Of a stretch of DNA of 64,000 nucleotides, positions 42,449 to 51,800 are shown one piece after another. The DNA is from Streptomyces sp. GQFP. Lineage in GTDB: Bacteria > Actinomycetota > Actinomycetes > Streptomycetales > Streptomycetaceae. How positions within the stretch are numbered: the stretch's first letter is position 1; the number at the start of each line of letters is the position of its first letter. Position numbers and translations under genes: made by a program. The notes beneath the pieces are model-generated. The model made no database searches. It saw only the letters and a program-made list of their open reading frames with translations, and had not been told where the DNA came from. The DNA is taken from contig NZ_CP089312.1 in assembly GCF_021545335.1 (NCBI RefSeq), positions 6,820,001 through 6,884,000 on the forward strand. Direction: 5' to 3'.

Positions 42449-43061
42449 CACCACCGCCCCGCTCCACAGCAGCCCCGCGTCCCGCGTGTCCCCCGTGTCC
42501 CACGCGGCCGACCGTCTCGCCGCCGCGACCCGCGCCTCCGGGGGCGCGGTCCGGCTGGCCGAACTCCCCTTCCTGGCCCAGCTGAACGTGCGCCTCGACG
42601 CCAAGGGAGCGGCGGCCGACGCCATCGGGCTCGCGCTGGGCGTCCCGCTGCCCCTCGCCCCCAACACCGTCGTACGGGCAGGGGAGTTGGTCGCCCTCTG
42701 GCTGGGCCCGGACGAGTGGCTGCTCGTGGGCCCGCCCGGCGGCGAACGGGATCTGGAAGGCCGTATCCGGGAGGCGGCCGGGGACGAGCCGGTGTCCGTC
42801 ACCGACGTCTCCGCCCAGCGCACCACCCTCCTCGTCACGGGCCCGAGCGCCCGCGACCTCCTCGCCCACGGCTGCGCCCTCGACCTGCACCCGCGCGCCT
42901 TCGGCCCCGGCCACTGCGCCCAGACGACCCTCGGCCGCACCCAGGTGGTCCTGGTTGCCCGGGACGAACCCAGGGCCGGCTTCTGGGTCCTGGTCCGCTC
43001 GTCCTTCGCCGGCTATCTGACGGACTGGCTGCTGGACGCGGCGACGGAGTACGTGGGCTGA
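42441..43061 (+). CDS. soxG: sarcosine oxidase gamma subunit SoxG
   Basis: This 206-residue GcvT-fold subunit completes the heterotetrameric sarcosine oxidase. It has LPFLAQLNVRLDAKG and GELVALWLGPDEWLLVGPPG in the N-terminal half, followed by SVTDVSAQRTTLLVTGPSAR, all typical of SoxG. The C-terminal half ends in FWVLVRSSFAGYLTDWLLDA. The ATG overlaps the end of soxA by eight bases. A low-complexity N-terminal 30 residues precede the conserved part. It is the last gene of the operon. Confidence 0.9.
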   Translation: MADTTAPLHSSPASRVSPVSHAADRLAAATRASGGAVRLAELPFLAQLNVRLDAKGAAADAIGLALGVPLPLAPNTVVRAGELVALWLGPDEWLLVGPPGGERDLEGRIREAAGDEPVSVTDVSAQRTTLLVTGPSARDLLAHGCALDLHPRAFGPGHCAQTTLGRTQVVLVARDEPRAGFWVLVRSSFAGYLTDWLLDAATEYVG

Positions 43062-43085
43062 CGCTGTACATCGGCTGACACCGTA

Positions 43086-43167
43086 CATCGGATCTATCTT
43101 TGGCGAGTCGTGGACATTGACGCGCATCAGGGTCAGTCCTACGCTCCCACCACAGATAGATCCGATG
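43086..43167. promoter_or_regulatory. spaced inverted repeat and promoter of the polysaccharide-degrading pair
   Basis: CATCGGATCTATCT (43086-43099) and AGATAGATCCGATG (43154-43167) are exact inverse copies 54 bases apart. Between them lies TTGACG (43117-43122), 17 bases, TACGCT (43140-43145). Paired operators around a promoter suggest repression by looping, for example by a LacI- or GntR-type sugar regulator outside the window. Confidence 0.6.
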
Positions 43168-43217
43168 AATCACCGATGCTCGCCGATCCAACCACCCCCC
43201 GGAAGGGTTAGATTGTC

Positions 43218-43916
43218 ATGCACTCATCAAGGCGAACGATTCTGGCGGCCGGAGGCTTACTCGCCGGAGGCGCCCTCTGGTCGACGACCCGGTCGACGGC
43301 CTTCGCGTCTCCCGCAGCCGCAGCCGCAGCCGCACCAGCCGCCTCCCCCACGGACGGCTGGACGAGGACGACCTTCACCTACGGCATGCAGAAGCCGTGG
43401 AACCTGGCCCTGAGCGACCGGTACGGCAACAGCGGCGGCGTCCACCGCATGTGGGTCTACGACACCGACGAGCCCATGTCCGAGGGCGGTTCGACCGACC
43501 CGCGCACCGAGATGCGCTGGCGGCAGGAGTACACGTCGGGCCGCCACATGTGGGACGCCGACGTGTACCTCCCGTCGGGCACGAACGGCGCGACCTTCGT
43601 GCAGATCCTCCGCGTGATCCACCCCGAGGGCACCCCGGCCACGGACTTCATGCTCAACGCGTACAGCGGGAGCGGCGGCACGGTACGGGCGTACGACAGC
43701 ACGGTCCTGAAGACCGACGCGTACGACACGTGGTTCAACGTCAAGCTCGCGCACGACGCGTCGGCGGGCAGTGTGAACGTCTATTTCGACAACGAGTTGG
43801 TCCTCACGAGGGACGACCGGGGCCCCGCCACCCGGCACTTCAAGAACGGCGTCTACCACCACGGCGGCGGACGGGCCGAGGCCCGCTTCCGCAACATCAC
43901 CTACTGGACGCGGTGA
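43218..43916 (+). CDS. secreted jelly-roll polysaccharide lyase (PL7/PL20-like)
   Basis: This 232-residue exported protein has a twin-arginine-type signal (HSSRRTILAAGGLLAGG) and an alanine-rich mature start. The rest is a single beta-jelly-roll domain. Motifs parallel alginate/glucuronan lyases: PRTEMRW (cf. R-T/S-E-L-R), FVQILRV (cf. QIH) and HFKNGVYHHGG (cf. YFKAGxY). The usual histidine after Q-I is replaced by leucine, so the substrate may be a glucuronan-like or other uronate polymer instead of alginate. It is followed seven bases later by the GH95-type gene, forming a two-gene unit. Confidence 0.7.
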   Translation: MHSSRRTILAAGGLLAGGALWSTTRSTAFASPAAAAAAAPAASPTDGWTRTTFTYGMQKPWNLALSDRYGNSGGVHRMWVYDTDEPMSEGGSTDPRTEMRWRQEYTSGRHMWDADVYLPSGTNGATFVQILRVIHPEGTPATDFMLNAYSGSGGTVRAYDSTVLKTDAYDTWFNVKLAHDASAGSVNVYFDNELVLTRDDRGPATRHFKNGVYHHGGGRAEARFRNITYWTR

Positions 43917-43923
43917 TCCGGCG

Positions 43924-46221
43924 ATGACCTCCAGAAGAGCGGTCATCGGATCGGCGCTGGCCGGAACAACGGCCGCCGCCCTGCCGGGAGTTGCCCAGGC
44001 GGGCGACAGTGCGGGTGTCACCGGCCCTCCGTCAGGCGGCCGTTGGAAGCTCCGCAACTGCATGGACTCGGACGCGGCCTGGGCGGAATTCCTGCGCCGG
44101 CAGGATCTGCTGTGGCGCAGGGTGCCCACGCTGTGGCACGAGGGTCCGTTCCTCGGGGACGGGCGGCTGGGCAGCATGGTGTACCGGGAGCCGGGCGCGA
44201 ACGCGATCCGCTTCACCGTCCAGCACGGCGAAGTCCAGGACCACCGCCCGGAGTTCGGCAGCGGCTGGGGCACCTGCCGCCTCCCGGTCGGACATCTGAC
44301 CCTGGACCCGGTCGGCACCATCACCGCCGTGGACTGGCGCCTGAGCCTGTGGAACGCCGAACTGACCGGCACGATCACCACGGACAAGGGCACGCTCACC
44401 CTCGCCGCCCTCATCCACGACGGCATCCTCGCCGCCCGTGTCACGGCGTCCGGGGACGAGGAGGTCCACTGGACCTTCCACCCGGAGGAGGCCATCAGCC
44501 CGCGCAAGATCAGCGAGGCCCCACCGGCGGGATACGTCCCCAACCCGCCCTGGACCACCGGGTCGACGGGCGACGGCATCGAGCAGGTCCTCCAGCCCCT
44601 CACGGGAGGCGGCCAGACGGCGACGGCCTACCGCCACTCGGACTCGCACGACACCCTCCTCCTCACGGTCGGCCACAGCCACCCGTCCGACACCAGGGCG
44701 GGGGAGGAGTCGCTCAGGAAGATCCGCCGCGCCAGGCCGAGTTACGCGGCCCTCCGCGCCCCGCACACCCGCTGGTGGCACACGTACTACCGCAAGAGCT
44801 TCATCTCGTTCCCCGACGAGCGGCTGCAGAGCTTCCACTGGATCCAGCTCTACAAGGTCGCGTCGGCCAGCCGAGCGGGCGGCCCGCCGATGGCCACCTG
44901 CGGCCCCTGGCTGGAGCCCACGCCCTGGCCGGCGGTGTGGTGGAACCTCAACATCCAGCTGGAGTACTGGCTCATCCACGGCTCCAACCACCTGGAACTG
45001 GACGCGCTGGCCACGACCGTCCGCCAGAACCAGGAACAGCTGACCGCCAACGTGCCCGCCGCGTACCGCTCGGACAGCTCCGGAGTGGGCCGCAGCTCCG
45101 ACATGTTCGCCAACCGGAACGTCGGCACACCGGGCAGCGGCGCCGAAGTCGGCGACCTGACCTGGGCGTTGCACAACGTGTGGCTGAGCTACCGCCACAG
45201 CATGGACGAGAGGCTGCTGCGGGACACCCTCTACCCCCTCCTCCGCCGGGCGATCAACTACTACCTGCACTTCCTCCAGCCAGGAGACGACGGCAAGCTG
45301 CACCTCCCGTCGACGCTCTCCCCGGAGTACCCGGTGATCCCCCCGAAGGACACCAACTACGATCTGGCGCTCATCCGTTGGGGCTGCACCGCGCTCCTGG
45401 AGGCGGCGGAACGCCTGGGCGTCGACGACCCGCTCGCGCCCCGCTGGCAGGAGACCCTGGCCAGGCTGACGCCGTACCCGGTGGACGGCAACGGCTACAT
45501 GATCGGCGCGGACACCCCGTACGCGCAGTCCCATCGCCACTACTCGCACCTGCTGATGGTCTACCCGCTGTACCTGGTCAACTGGGACCAGCCGGAACAC
45601 CGCGAGCTGATCGAGAAGTCGGTGGTCCACTGGCACGCGCTGACCGGCTCCCACCGCGGCTACAGCTACACGGGTGCCGCGTCGCTGTACGCGATGATGG
45701 GCCGCGGCGACACGGCCCTGGCCTACCTGAAGAAGTTCTTCGACACCAGCACGCGCTACCCGTGCCGGGCCAACACCCACTACACGGAGGCCGGCCCGGT
45801 CATCGAGACCCCTCTCTCGGCCTCCCAGTCGCTGCACGACATGCTCTGCCAGAGCTGGGGCGACGTCATACGGGTCTTCCCCGCCGTCCCGCCCACCTGG
45901 CCGGACGTCACCCTCCACGACTTCCGCGCCCAGGGCGCCTTCCTGATCAGCGCGGTCCGTACGGCGGGCGCCACTCGCTTCATCCGCATCCGAAGCCTGG
46001 CGGGCGAGCCGCTGCGCCTGCGGCACGACCTGACCGGCGGTCCGGTGCGGGCGGTGCTGGACGACGGCACCCGGGCCCGTGCGGAGGTGTCGGAGGACGG
46101 CACCCTCACGATCGAGCTGGCCAAGGGGCGGGAGGTGCTGCTGTACGCGGGGGAGCGGCCGGACCTCGTGATCGGGCCGGTGGCTCCGGTGGAGCGGGGG
46201 GAGGCCTGGGGACTGCCGTAG
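43924..46221 (+). CDS. secreted GH95-type glycoside hydrolase (765 aa)
   Basis: The protein starts with a Tat-like signal (MTSRRAVIGSALAG). An N-terminal beta domain of about 270 residues follows (FLGDGRLGSMVYREPG is the usual GH95 entry motif), then an alpha/alpha-barrel catalytic domain (300-660) and a C-terminal beta domain. STLSPEY and the downstream TNYDLALIRW match the acid/base region of GH95. HYTEAGPVIETPLSASQSLH is the late catalytic-barrel segment. GH95 contains alpha-L-fucosidases and alpha-L-galactosidases; which applies is not clear. It probably trims oligosaccharides exposed by the neighbouring lyase. Confidence 0.8.
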   Translation: MTSRRAVIGSALAGTTAAALPGVAQAGDSAGVTGPPSGGRWKLRNCMDSDAAWAEFLRRQDLLWRRVPTLWHEGPFLGDGRLGSMVYREPGANAIRFTVQHGEVQDHRPEFGSGWGTCRLPVGHLTLDPVGTITAVDWRLSLWNAELTGTITTDKGTLTLAALIHDGILAARVTASGDEEVHWTFHPEEAISPRKISEAPPAGYVPNPPWTTGSTGDGIEQVLQPLTGGGQTATAYRHSDSHDTLLLTVGHSHPSDTRAGEESLRKIRRARPSYAALRAPHTRWWHTYYRKSFISFPDERLQSFHWIQLYKVASASRAGGPPMATCGPWLEPTPWPAVWWNLNIQLEYWLIHGSNHLELDALATTVRQNQEQLTANVPAAYRSDSSGVGRSSDMFANRNVGTPGSGAEVGDLTWALHNVWLSYRHSMDERLLRDTLYPLLRRAINYYLHFLQPGDDGKLHLPSTLSPEYPVIPPKDTNYDLALIRWGCTALLEAAERLGVDDPLAPRWQETLARLTPYPVDGNGYMIGADTPYAQSHRHYSHLLMVYPLYLVNWDQPEHRELIEKSVVHWHALTGSHRGYSYTGAASLYAMMGRGDTALAYLKKFFDTSTRYPCRANTHYTEAGPVIETPLSASQSLHDMLCQSWGDVIRVFPAVPPTWPDVTLHDFRAQGAFLISAVRTAGATRFIRIRSLAGEPLRLRHDLTGGPVRAVLDDGTRARAEVSEDGTLTIELAKGREVLLYAGERPDLVIGPVAPVERGEAWGLP

Positions 46222-46466
46222 AACCGTGCGGCCTTTCTGCGGGGCATGGCATTCCTTCCCGACTGGGCTACTTGCGTGTTGTCGTGACGGGACGGAAACC
46301 GAACTCTGAGCTGGATCTGAGCTACCTCTGCTCGGGTTTGTCTGTATTGGGCAAAAACTGATACAGGAAAAATCGTCAAGAGGTCAATAACCTCGGAGTT
46401 CCACCGCGACTCAGTAAGCACGCGGTCCCCATGTCGCCTCGCAGAGAGCGTCGTTGGAGCCAAACC

Positions 46467-46976
46467 ATGTCTCACGCTCGACCGTCCGGCTCTCCCCCCA
46501 CCGCTGAGCGCTACCGTGCCCGTCTGCTCCGCTACGTGTACCGGTTCACCTCAGGAGACAGACACCGCGCCGAGGACATCGTGCAGGAGACGATGTTGAG
46601 GGCCTGGCTCGCCGCCGCCGACCTCGACCGGCACGACGAGGACCGCCGGATCGCCTGGCTGTACCGCGTCGCCCGCAATCTCGCGGTCGACGCCCACCGG
46701 CGCGACCGGGCCATCCCGGTCGGCGTGATTCCGGACGGAATGGTGCACCGGCCGGACAGTGCCGGCGACCTGGCCGACGGCGTCGCCGACCGTCAGGTCG
46801 TCCGGCTGGCCCTGGCGGGACTGTCGCCCGAGCATCGCGAGGTGCTGTTCCACATCCACTTGCGCGACCACACCCGGGCGGAGGCCGCGCGGACCATCGG
46901 GGTCCCGCAGGGCACCGTCAAGTCCCGCAACCACTACGCCCTGTTGGCGTTACGAGACCAGATCCAGGCGGCATGA
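46467..46976 (+). CDS. ECF RNA polymerase sigma factor
   Basis: This 169-residue sigma-70 group 4 factor has region 2 (residues 12-80: YRARLLRYVYRFTSGDRHRA, DIVQETMLRAWL) and region 4 (110-165: LSPEHREVLFHIHLRDHTRA, GVPQGTVKSR). The start at 46467 has GGAG nine bases upstream. It overlaps the next gene by four bases (ATGA), the usual sigma/anti-sigma arrangement, although the partner is not a typical zinc anti-sigma. The 46222-46466 spacer is unusually AT-rich at 46340-46400 and has CTGTAT...ATACAG (46342-46366), probably the promoter area. It is the likely regulator of the type VII-like locus. Confidence 0.9.
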   Translation: MSHARPSGSPPTAERYRARLLRYVYRFTSGDRHRAEDIVQETMLRAWLAAADLDRHDEDRRIAWLYRVARNLAVDAHRRDRAIPVGVIPDGMVHRPDSAGDLADGVADRQVVRLALAGLSPEHREVLFHIHLRDHTRAEAARTIGVPQGTVKSRNHYALLALRDQIQAA

Positions 46977-48217
46977 GGAACACCGACCCCATCGTCTTCT
47001 TCCGGCAGCACAGCGACACCATCTACCGGGTGCTCGGCATCGCCGGGGCGCTGCTGCTGGTCTTCCTGCTGCTGCGCGTGTGGGCGATGCGCTGGGGCGG
47101 CTGGCGCGCGGCCTGGGCGCGGCTGCGCCGTGAACTGGCCGTCACCCGTTACGCGTTCACCGCGCCCGTGCGGGCCTGGTACCGCCACCGGAGCGGTCTG
47201 CGGCTGCTCGTACGGCGGTTGGGTGCCCCCGAGACCTGGCGGGACGCCGAACGGGCCCTGGCCGCAGCCAGGTTGGCCGCCGCACCGGCCCGGCCGTACG
47301 CCGCGCTGGTGGACTCCGACTCGGTCGCCGTGCTCCTCGCCGGGACCGGACTCCCGCAGCCCGACCCCGACGGGGTGTGGTGGGCGGAGCCGGACGAGCC
47401 GGAGCGCTGGCTCGTGGCCCGCGCGGACCTGCCCTCGGTGACACCGGAGGCGGCCGACATCCGCCCGATCATCGTCGCCGTCGGTGAGGCGGACCGGTCG
47501 GCGGCCTTCCTCGACCTGGCCGTCGGTCCGCCCGTGCTCTCCGTCACGGGGAACGACCGGGCGGCCACGGCCCTGGTCCAGGCGGTCGCCGCGCAGCTCG
47601 ACGTACGGCTGCCGAGCCCGCTGGTCGTCGTCGCCGAGGGCGTGCACCAGAACTACCCGGGCCCTCCGGTGCGGTCCGCCTACCGGACCGCCCGGGAGAC
47701 CCCGCCCCGGCTCGGTATCGCGCCCGTGCTGATCGCGGCCGAACTGCCGGACCCGCTGCCCCCGGAGTTCGCCGCCCCGCCCGGGGACGAGCCCACGGTC
47801 CGGGCCGTGGTCCTGGGCCCCGGCCGGGCGTACGTCCGCTCGCTGCTGACCGACCGGCACGGCCGGGTGGCCGTCACCGGGACCCCGCTGCTGGCCCGCT
47901 GCGGCCCGCTGGGCAGCGCCGTGGCCAAGGTGCTGCCCTCGATCCCGCCCGTCCTGCCGCCCGCCCCGGCCGCCGAGGCCTCGACGGGACTGGACGGCCG
48001 CGAGGCGCGCGACCTGTTCGAGGAGGAGGGCACTCCGACCGGGACCGGGGAAGGAGCGGCGATCGTCACCCGCGCCGCCTCCGTGACCTCCCTGCACGAG
48101 AGCGGCGAGGCATCTCTCTCCGAGACCGCCCGCCCCGGCGCCTCCCGCGCGACCGATCCCCACGGCCCGGATCCCGCCCGGGCCACCCGCCCCGGCACCA
48201 CGTCCACGCACAGCTGA
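46973..48217 (+). CDS. membrane-anchored hypothetical protein of the type VII-like locus (414 aa)
   Basis: A short N-terminus is followed by one transmembrane helix at about residues 18-36 (RVLGIAGALLLVFLLLRVWA), then a basic juxtamembrane region and a soluble domain of about 300 residues. The domain has alternating strands and helices, for example PIIVAVGEADRSAAFLDLAV and PPVLSVTGNDRAATALVQAV. The tail from about 340 is disordered and rich in proline, alanine and threonine, ending PGTTSTHS. I do not recognise a family. Coupling to the sigma gene suggests an unconventional anti-sigma factor; its position before eccC suggests a secretion-system accessory protein. The 3' end is the source of the tandem array that follows. 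Confidence 0.7.
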   Translation: MRNTDPIVFFRQHSDTIYRVLGIAGALLLVFLLLRVWAMRWGGWRAAWARLRRELAVTRYAFTAPVRAWYRHRSGLRLLVRRLGAPETWRDAERALAAARLAAAPARPYAALVDSDSVAVLLAGTGLPQPDPDGVWWAEPDEPERWLVARADLPSVTPEAADIRPIIVAVGEADRSAAFLDLAVGPPVLSVTGNDRAATALVQAVAAQLDVRLPSPLVVVAEGVHQNYPGPPVRSAYRTARETPPRLGIAPVLIAAELPDPLPPEFAAPPGDEPTVRAVVLGPGRAYVRSLLTDRHGRVAVTGTPLLARCGPLGSAVAKVLPSIPPVLPPAPAAEASTGLDGREARDLFEEEGTPTGTGEGAAIVTRAASVTSLHESGEASLSETARPGASRATDPHGPDPARATRPGTTSTHS

Positions 48218-48236
48218 CCCCCCTGGTTGGACCCTC

Positions 48237-48338
48237 GTGAACCTGACCCTCACCGCAGTCGCCCCGGGCCCAGATCCCGTCGCTTCCCGCCCGGCCGTCC
48301 CGGGCCCGGCCCCCGGCACTACGTCCACGCACAGCTGA
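48237..48338 (+). CDS. mini-ORF 1 of the array (33 aa)
   Basis: The GTG start, VNLTLTAVAPGPDP and end PGTTSTHS combine the eccC N-terminus with the C-terminus of the upstream protein. It has the same upstream sequence as eccC. Whether it is translated is unknown. Confidence 0.3.
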   Translation: MNLTLTAVAPGPDPVASRPAVPGPAPGTTSTHS

Positions 48339-48365
48339 CCCCCTCTCGCCCCTGGTTGGACTCCC

Positions 48366-48467
48366 GTGAACCTCATCCTCACCGCAGTCGTCCCGGGCCT
48401 GGATCCCGTCGCTTCCCGCCCGGCCGTCCCGGGCCCGGCCCCCGGCACTACGTCCACGCACAGCTGA
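48366..48467 (+). CDS. mini-ORF 2 of the array (33 aa)
   Basis: It has the same structure, starts VNLILTAVVPGLDP and ends PGTTSTHS. Confidence 0.3.
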   Translation: MNLILTAVVPGLDPVASRPAVPGPAPGTTSTHS

Positions 48468-48492
48468 CCCCTCGCGCACCGGTTGGACCCCC

Positions 48493-48630
48493 GTGAACCT
48501 CATCCTCAGCAGAGCCGCCCCGGGCCTGGATCCCGTCGCCTCCCGCCCGGCCGTCCCGAGCCCGGCCCCGGCCCCGGCACCACGTCCCTGCACAGCTGAC
48601 TTCCCCTCGCCCCTGGTTGGACCCTCGTGA
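48493..48630 (+). CDS. mini-ORF 3 of the array (45 aa, frameshifted)
   Basis: It starts VNLILSRAAPGLDP. A 5-base expansion shifts the frame so the usual stop is skipped, and the frame ends at a TGA that overlaps the next GTG (GTGA), still compatible with coupled re-initiation. Confidence 0.25.
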   Translation: MNLILSRAAPGLDPVASRPAVPSPAPAPAPRPCTADFPSPLVGPS

Positions 48631-48728
48631 ACCTGACCCTCACCGCAGTCGTCCCGGGCCTGGATCCCGTCGCTTCCCGCCCGGCCGTCCCGGGCCCGGC
48701 CCCCGGCACCATGTCCCTGCACAGCTGA
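48627..48728 (+). CDS. mini-ORF 4 of the array (33 aa)
   Basis: It starts VNLTLTAVVPGLDP and ends PGTMSLHS. The start overlaps the stop of mini-ORF 3. Confidence 0.3.
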   Translation: MNLTLTAVVPGLDPVASRPAVPGPAPGTMSLHS

Positions 48729-48754
48729 CCTCCCTCGCCCCTGGTTGGACCCCC

Positions 48755-48862
48755 GTGAACCTGACCCTCACCGCAGCCGTCCCGGGCCCGGATCCCGACG
48801 TTTCCCGCCCGGCCGTCCCGAGCCCGGCCTCGGCCCCCGGCACCACCGCCCCGCACAGCTGA
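48755..48862 (+). CDS. mini-ORF 5 of the array (35 aa)
   Basis: It starts VNLTLTAAVPGPDP and ends PGTTAPHS. The stop is 28 bases before the eccC GTG. Confidence 0.3.
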   Translation: MNLTLTAAVPGPDPDVSRPAVPSPASAPGTTAPHS

Positions 48863-48890
48863 CCCCCCCCTCGCCCCTGGTTGGACCCAC

Positions 48891-51800
48891 GTGAATCTCA
48901 TCCTCACCACCGCCGACCCGGCCGGGCGCCGGGCGGACCATCTGCTCGATCTGCCCGAGGGAGCCACGGTCGGTGATCTCGGTGTCGCCCTGGAGGCGGG
49001 GCCGCTGTATCTGGGCGACCGGCTGCTCGGCCCCGATCTGCCCGTTGGCGCCAGCGGTATCCGCGAGGGTGTCGTGGTCGGCCTGGGAGCCCCGGTGCCG
49101 GCCGGCACCGCCACCCGTGCCTGGGAACCTCCGTCCTCCGACCCGGAGCTGGTGGAGATCCGGCAGGTGGGCGGGCCCGGCGCCGGGCGGTCCTGGCGGC
49201 TGGGGCCCGGCAGTCACGAGGCCGGCACCGACCGGGGGTGCGCCCTGCGGCTGGACGGCGGGGGCGCACCCGAGCAGGGCGTGTGGATCACCGTCGGCAC
49301 GGACGGCACGGTGACCTACCGGCTGCCCGAGGACGCCGACCCCGCCCGCTGCGGGCTGCGCAGCCTCACCCCGCCGCCGCCCGTGGACCCGGAGACCGGG
49401 ACACCGCTGACCGCCGAGGAACCGGCGGGCCCGCAGGACGGCGGGCCCGGCGGGCACACCCCGCAGCCCGCCCGGCCAGGACCCGACGGCCTGCCGGAGG
49501 AGCCCCCGCTGCCCCCGGTCGGCTGGCTGCCGCCGCCGGACGACGGCTCCGAGGACTGGCCCGGCTACGCCGACCTGTCGCTCGGCGACCATCTGCTGCG
49601 GCTCACCCCGCCGTTCGACCCGGACGCGGCCGTCAACCCCTCGGCCGACGGCCTGGCCATCGAGTACAACCGGCCGCCGCGCATCGCCCCGCACCTGGAC
49701 GGCGAGCAGATCCGTATGCAGGGTCCGCCCGGCGAACGCGGCTCGCGGCCGTTCCCGCTGTTGATGATGATGATGCCGCTGGTCATGGGCCTCGTCATGA
49801 TGGGCCTGTTCCGGTCCTTCTACTTCATCATCTTCATCTTCTTCACGCCGATGATGGCGGTCAGCAACTGGATCATGGGCCGCCGCACCGGACGCAAGCA
49901 GCAGGAGGAGGCGCTGCGCATCTACCGGCTGCGCCGCGCCTCCCTGGAGCTGGAGATGCGCGACGCGACCGTGGCGGAACGGCAGTTGCGCAACATCACC
50001 TTCCCCGACCCGGCCACCGTCCTGCTCACCGCCACCGGCCCCGGCAGCCTGCTGTGGCAGCGCCGCCGCCGCGACCCCGACCACCTCACCCTCAGGCTCG
50101 GCACGGTCACCCGCCCGTCCCTCAAGCGCATCGACGACCAGGCTCGCGAGTCCAACCACCGCCAGGTGCACTGGCGCCTGGCCGACGTGCCGTTCGGCGT
50201 CGAACTGGCCGACTTCGGCGTCGTGGGCCTGTCAGGGGCCGGCGAGACCCCTCGTACGGTGGCCTGCTGGGCCGTGGCGCAGGCCGCGGTCCTGCACAGT
50301 CCCCGGGACCTCAGGATCGTCGTCCTCACCGACGACGCGCACGCCGACGCCTGGAAATGGGTGCGCTGGCTGCCGCATCTGCGGCCCGACCGCGGCGGCT
50401 CGGTCATCTCGCTGGGCAACGACCCGGAGAGCACCGCCCACCGCGTCAACGAACTGATCGCCGACATCCAGGCCAGGACCTCCGCCGCCACCTCCGCCCT
50501 GGGCCACACCCTGCTGCGCGAACCGGACGTCCTCGTCGTCCTCGACGGGGCCCGGCGGCTGCGGGACGTGCCCGGCGTCGTCCAGGTCCTGACCGGCGGG
50601 CCCGGCGTGCGGATCTTCAGCCTGTGCGTGGACGAGCGCGAACGGCTGCTGCCCGAGGAGTGCACCGCCGTCATCACGACGGAGGGCAACCGGCTGACCG
50701 TACGGGCGTCCGGAGTGCCCTCCGTCGAGGACGTCCGGGCCGACCTGGTCGGCGCCGACTGGTGCGAGGAGGTCGCCCGCGCGCTCGCTCCCGTACGGGA
50801 CGTCACCGTTGACAGCGACTCCGGGCTGCCCTCCGACGTACGGCTGTTGCCGCTGCTCGACCAGGAACCTCCCAACCCGGCCGCGATCGCGGCGAGTTGG
50901 GCCCGCCGGCCCGCCTCCACCGCGTTCGCGCTCGGTGCCGGGTACGAGGGCGAACTCCGCCTCGACCTGGTCAGGGACGGGCCGCACGGGCTGATCGGCG
51001 GCACCACCGGATCCGGCAAGTCCGAGCTGCTGCAGACCATGATCGCCTCGCTGGCCGCCGTCAACCGGCCCGACGAACTGGCCTTCGTGCTGGTCGACTA
51101 CAAGGGCGGCAGCGCCTTCCGCGAGTGCGCCGAACTCCCGCACACCCTCGGCATGATCACCGACCTGGACGGTCATCTGGTCCAGCGCGCCCTGGCCTCG
51201 CTGGACGCCGAACTGCGCCGCCGTGAACGCGTACTGGCCGACGTCGAGGCCAAGGACCATCCCGAGTACCGGGCCAAGCGGGCCCGCGACCCGAAGCTGC
51301 CCGCGCTGCCGCGCCTGCTCCTGGTCATCGACGAATTCGCCACCCTGGTAAGGGAGTTGCCCGAGTTCGTGCCGGGGCTGATCAGCCTCGCCCAGCGCGG
51401 CCGTTCCCTCGGCCTGCACCTGGTCCTCGCCACCCAGCGGCCCGGCGGCTCGGTCAGCAACGAGATCAAGGCCAACACCAACCTCCGGATCGCCCTGCGC
51501 GTGACCGACCGCTCCGAGAGCCAGGACATCATCAACGCCCCGGAGGCGGCCAGCATCTCGCCCTCCACCCCCGGCCGCGCCCTCGTCCGGCGCGGCGCCG
51601 GCGCCCCCACCCCGTTCCAGACGGCCTGGGTGGGCGCCGAGCGCGCCGGAGCCGCCATGCCCGAGTCGGCCACGCCCTCCCGTCCCGTACGCGGGGTCGA
51701 ACTGACCTGGAACCGGCTGGGCCGCCCCGCCGGACTGACCGCCGCGGAGGACGACCACGACGTCGTCGTCGAGCACCTCACCGGCGGCGAGGAACCCGTC

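Larger units (their letters stand above)
48218..48890 (+). repeat. tandem array of five 127-136 bp units before eccC
   Basis: Each unit contains the eccC initiation region (CCCCTGGTTGGACCC..GTG followed by AACCTCATCCTCACC-like codons), a proline/alanine-coding stretch, and the terminal codons of the upstream gene ending CACAGCTGA. GTG positions are 48237, 48366, 48493, 48627, 48755 and finally eccC at 48891, giving periods of 129, 127, 134, 128 and 136. The array therefore repeats the junction between the 414-aa gene and eccC, and every unit keeps an open mini-reading-frame. Confidence 0.9.

Noticed and set aside
43218..43916. Alginate lyase as a firm assignment
   Set aside because: The PL7-type QIH histidine is replaced by leucine and the overall match is loose; only a general polysaccharide lyase call is supportable.
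48218..48890. CRISPR-like array
   Set aside because: The units are contiguous long repeats without unique spacers, contain coding-like frames, and no cas genes are nearby.
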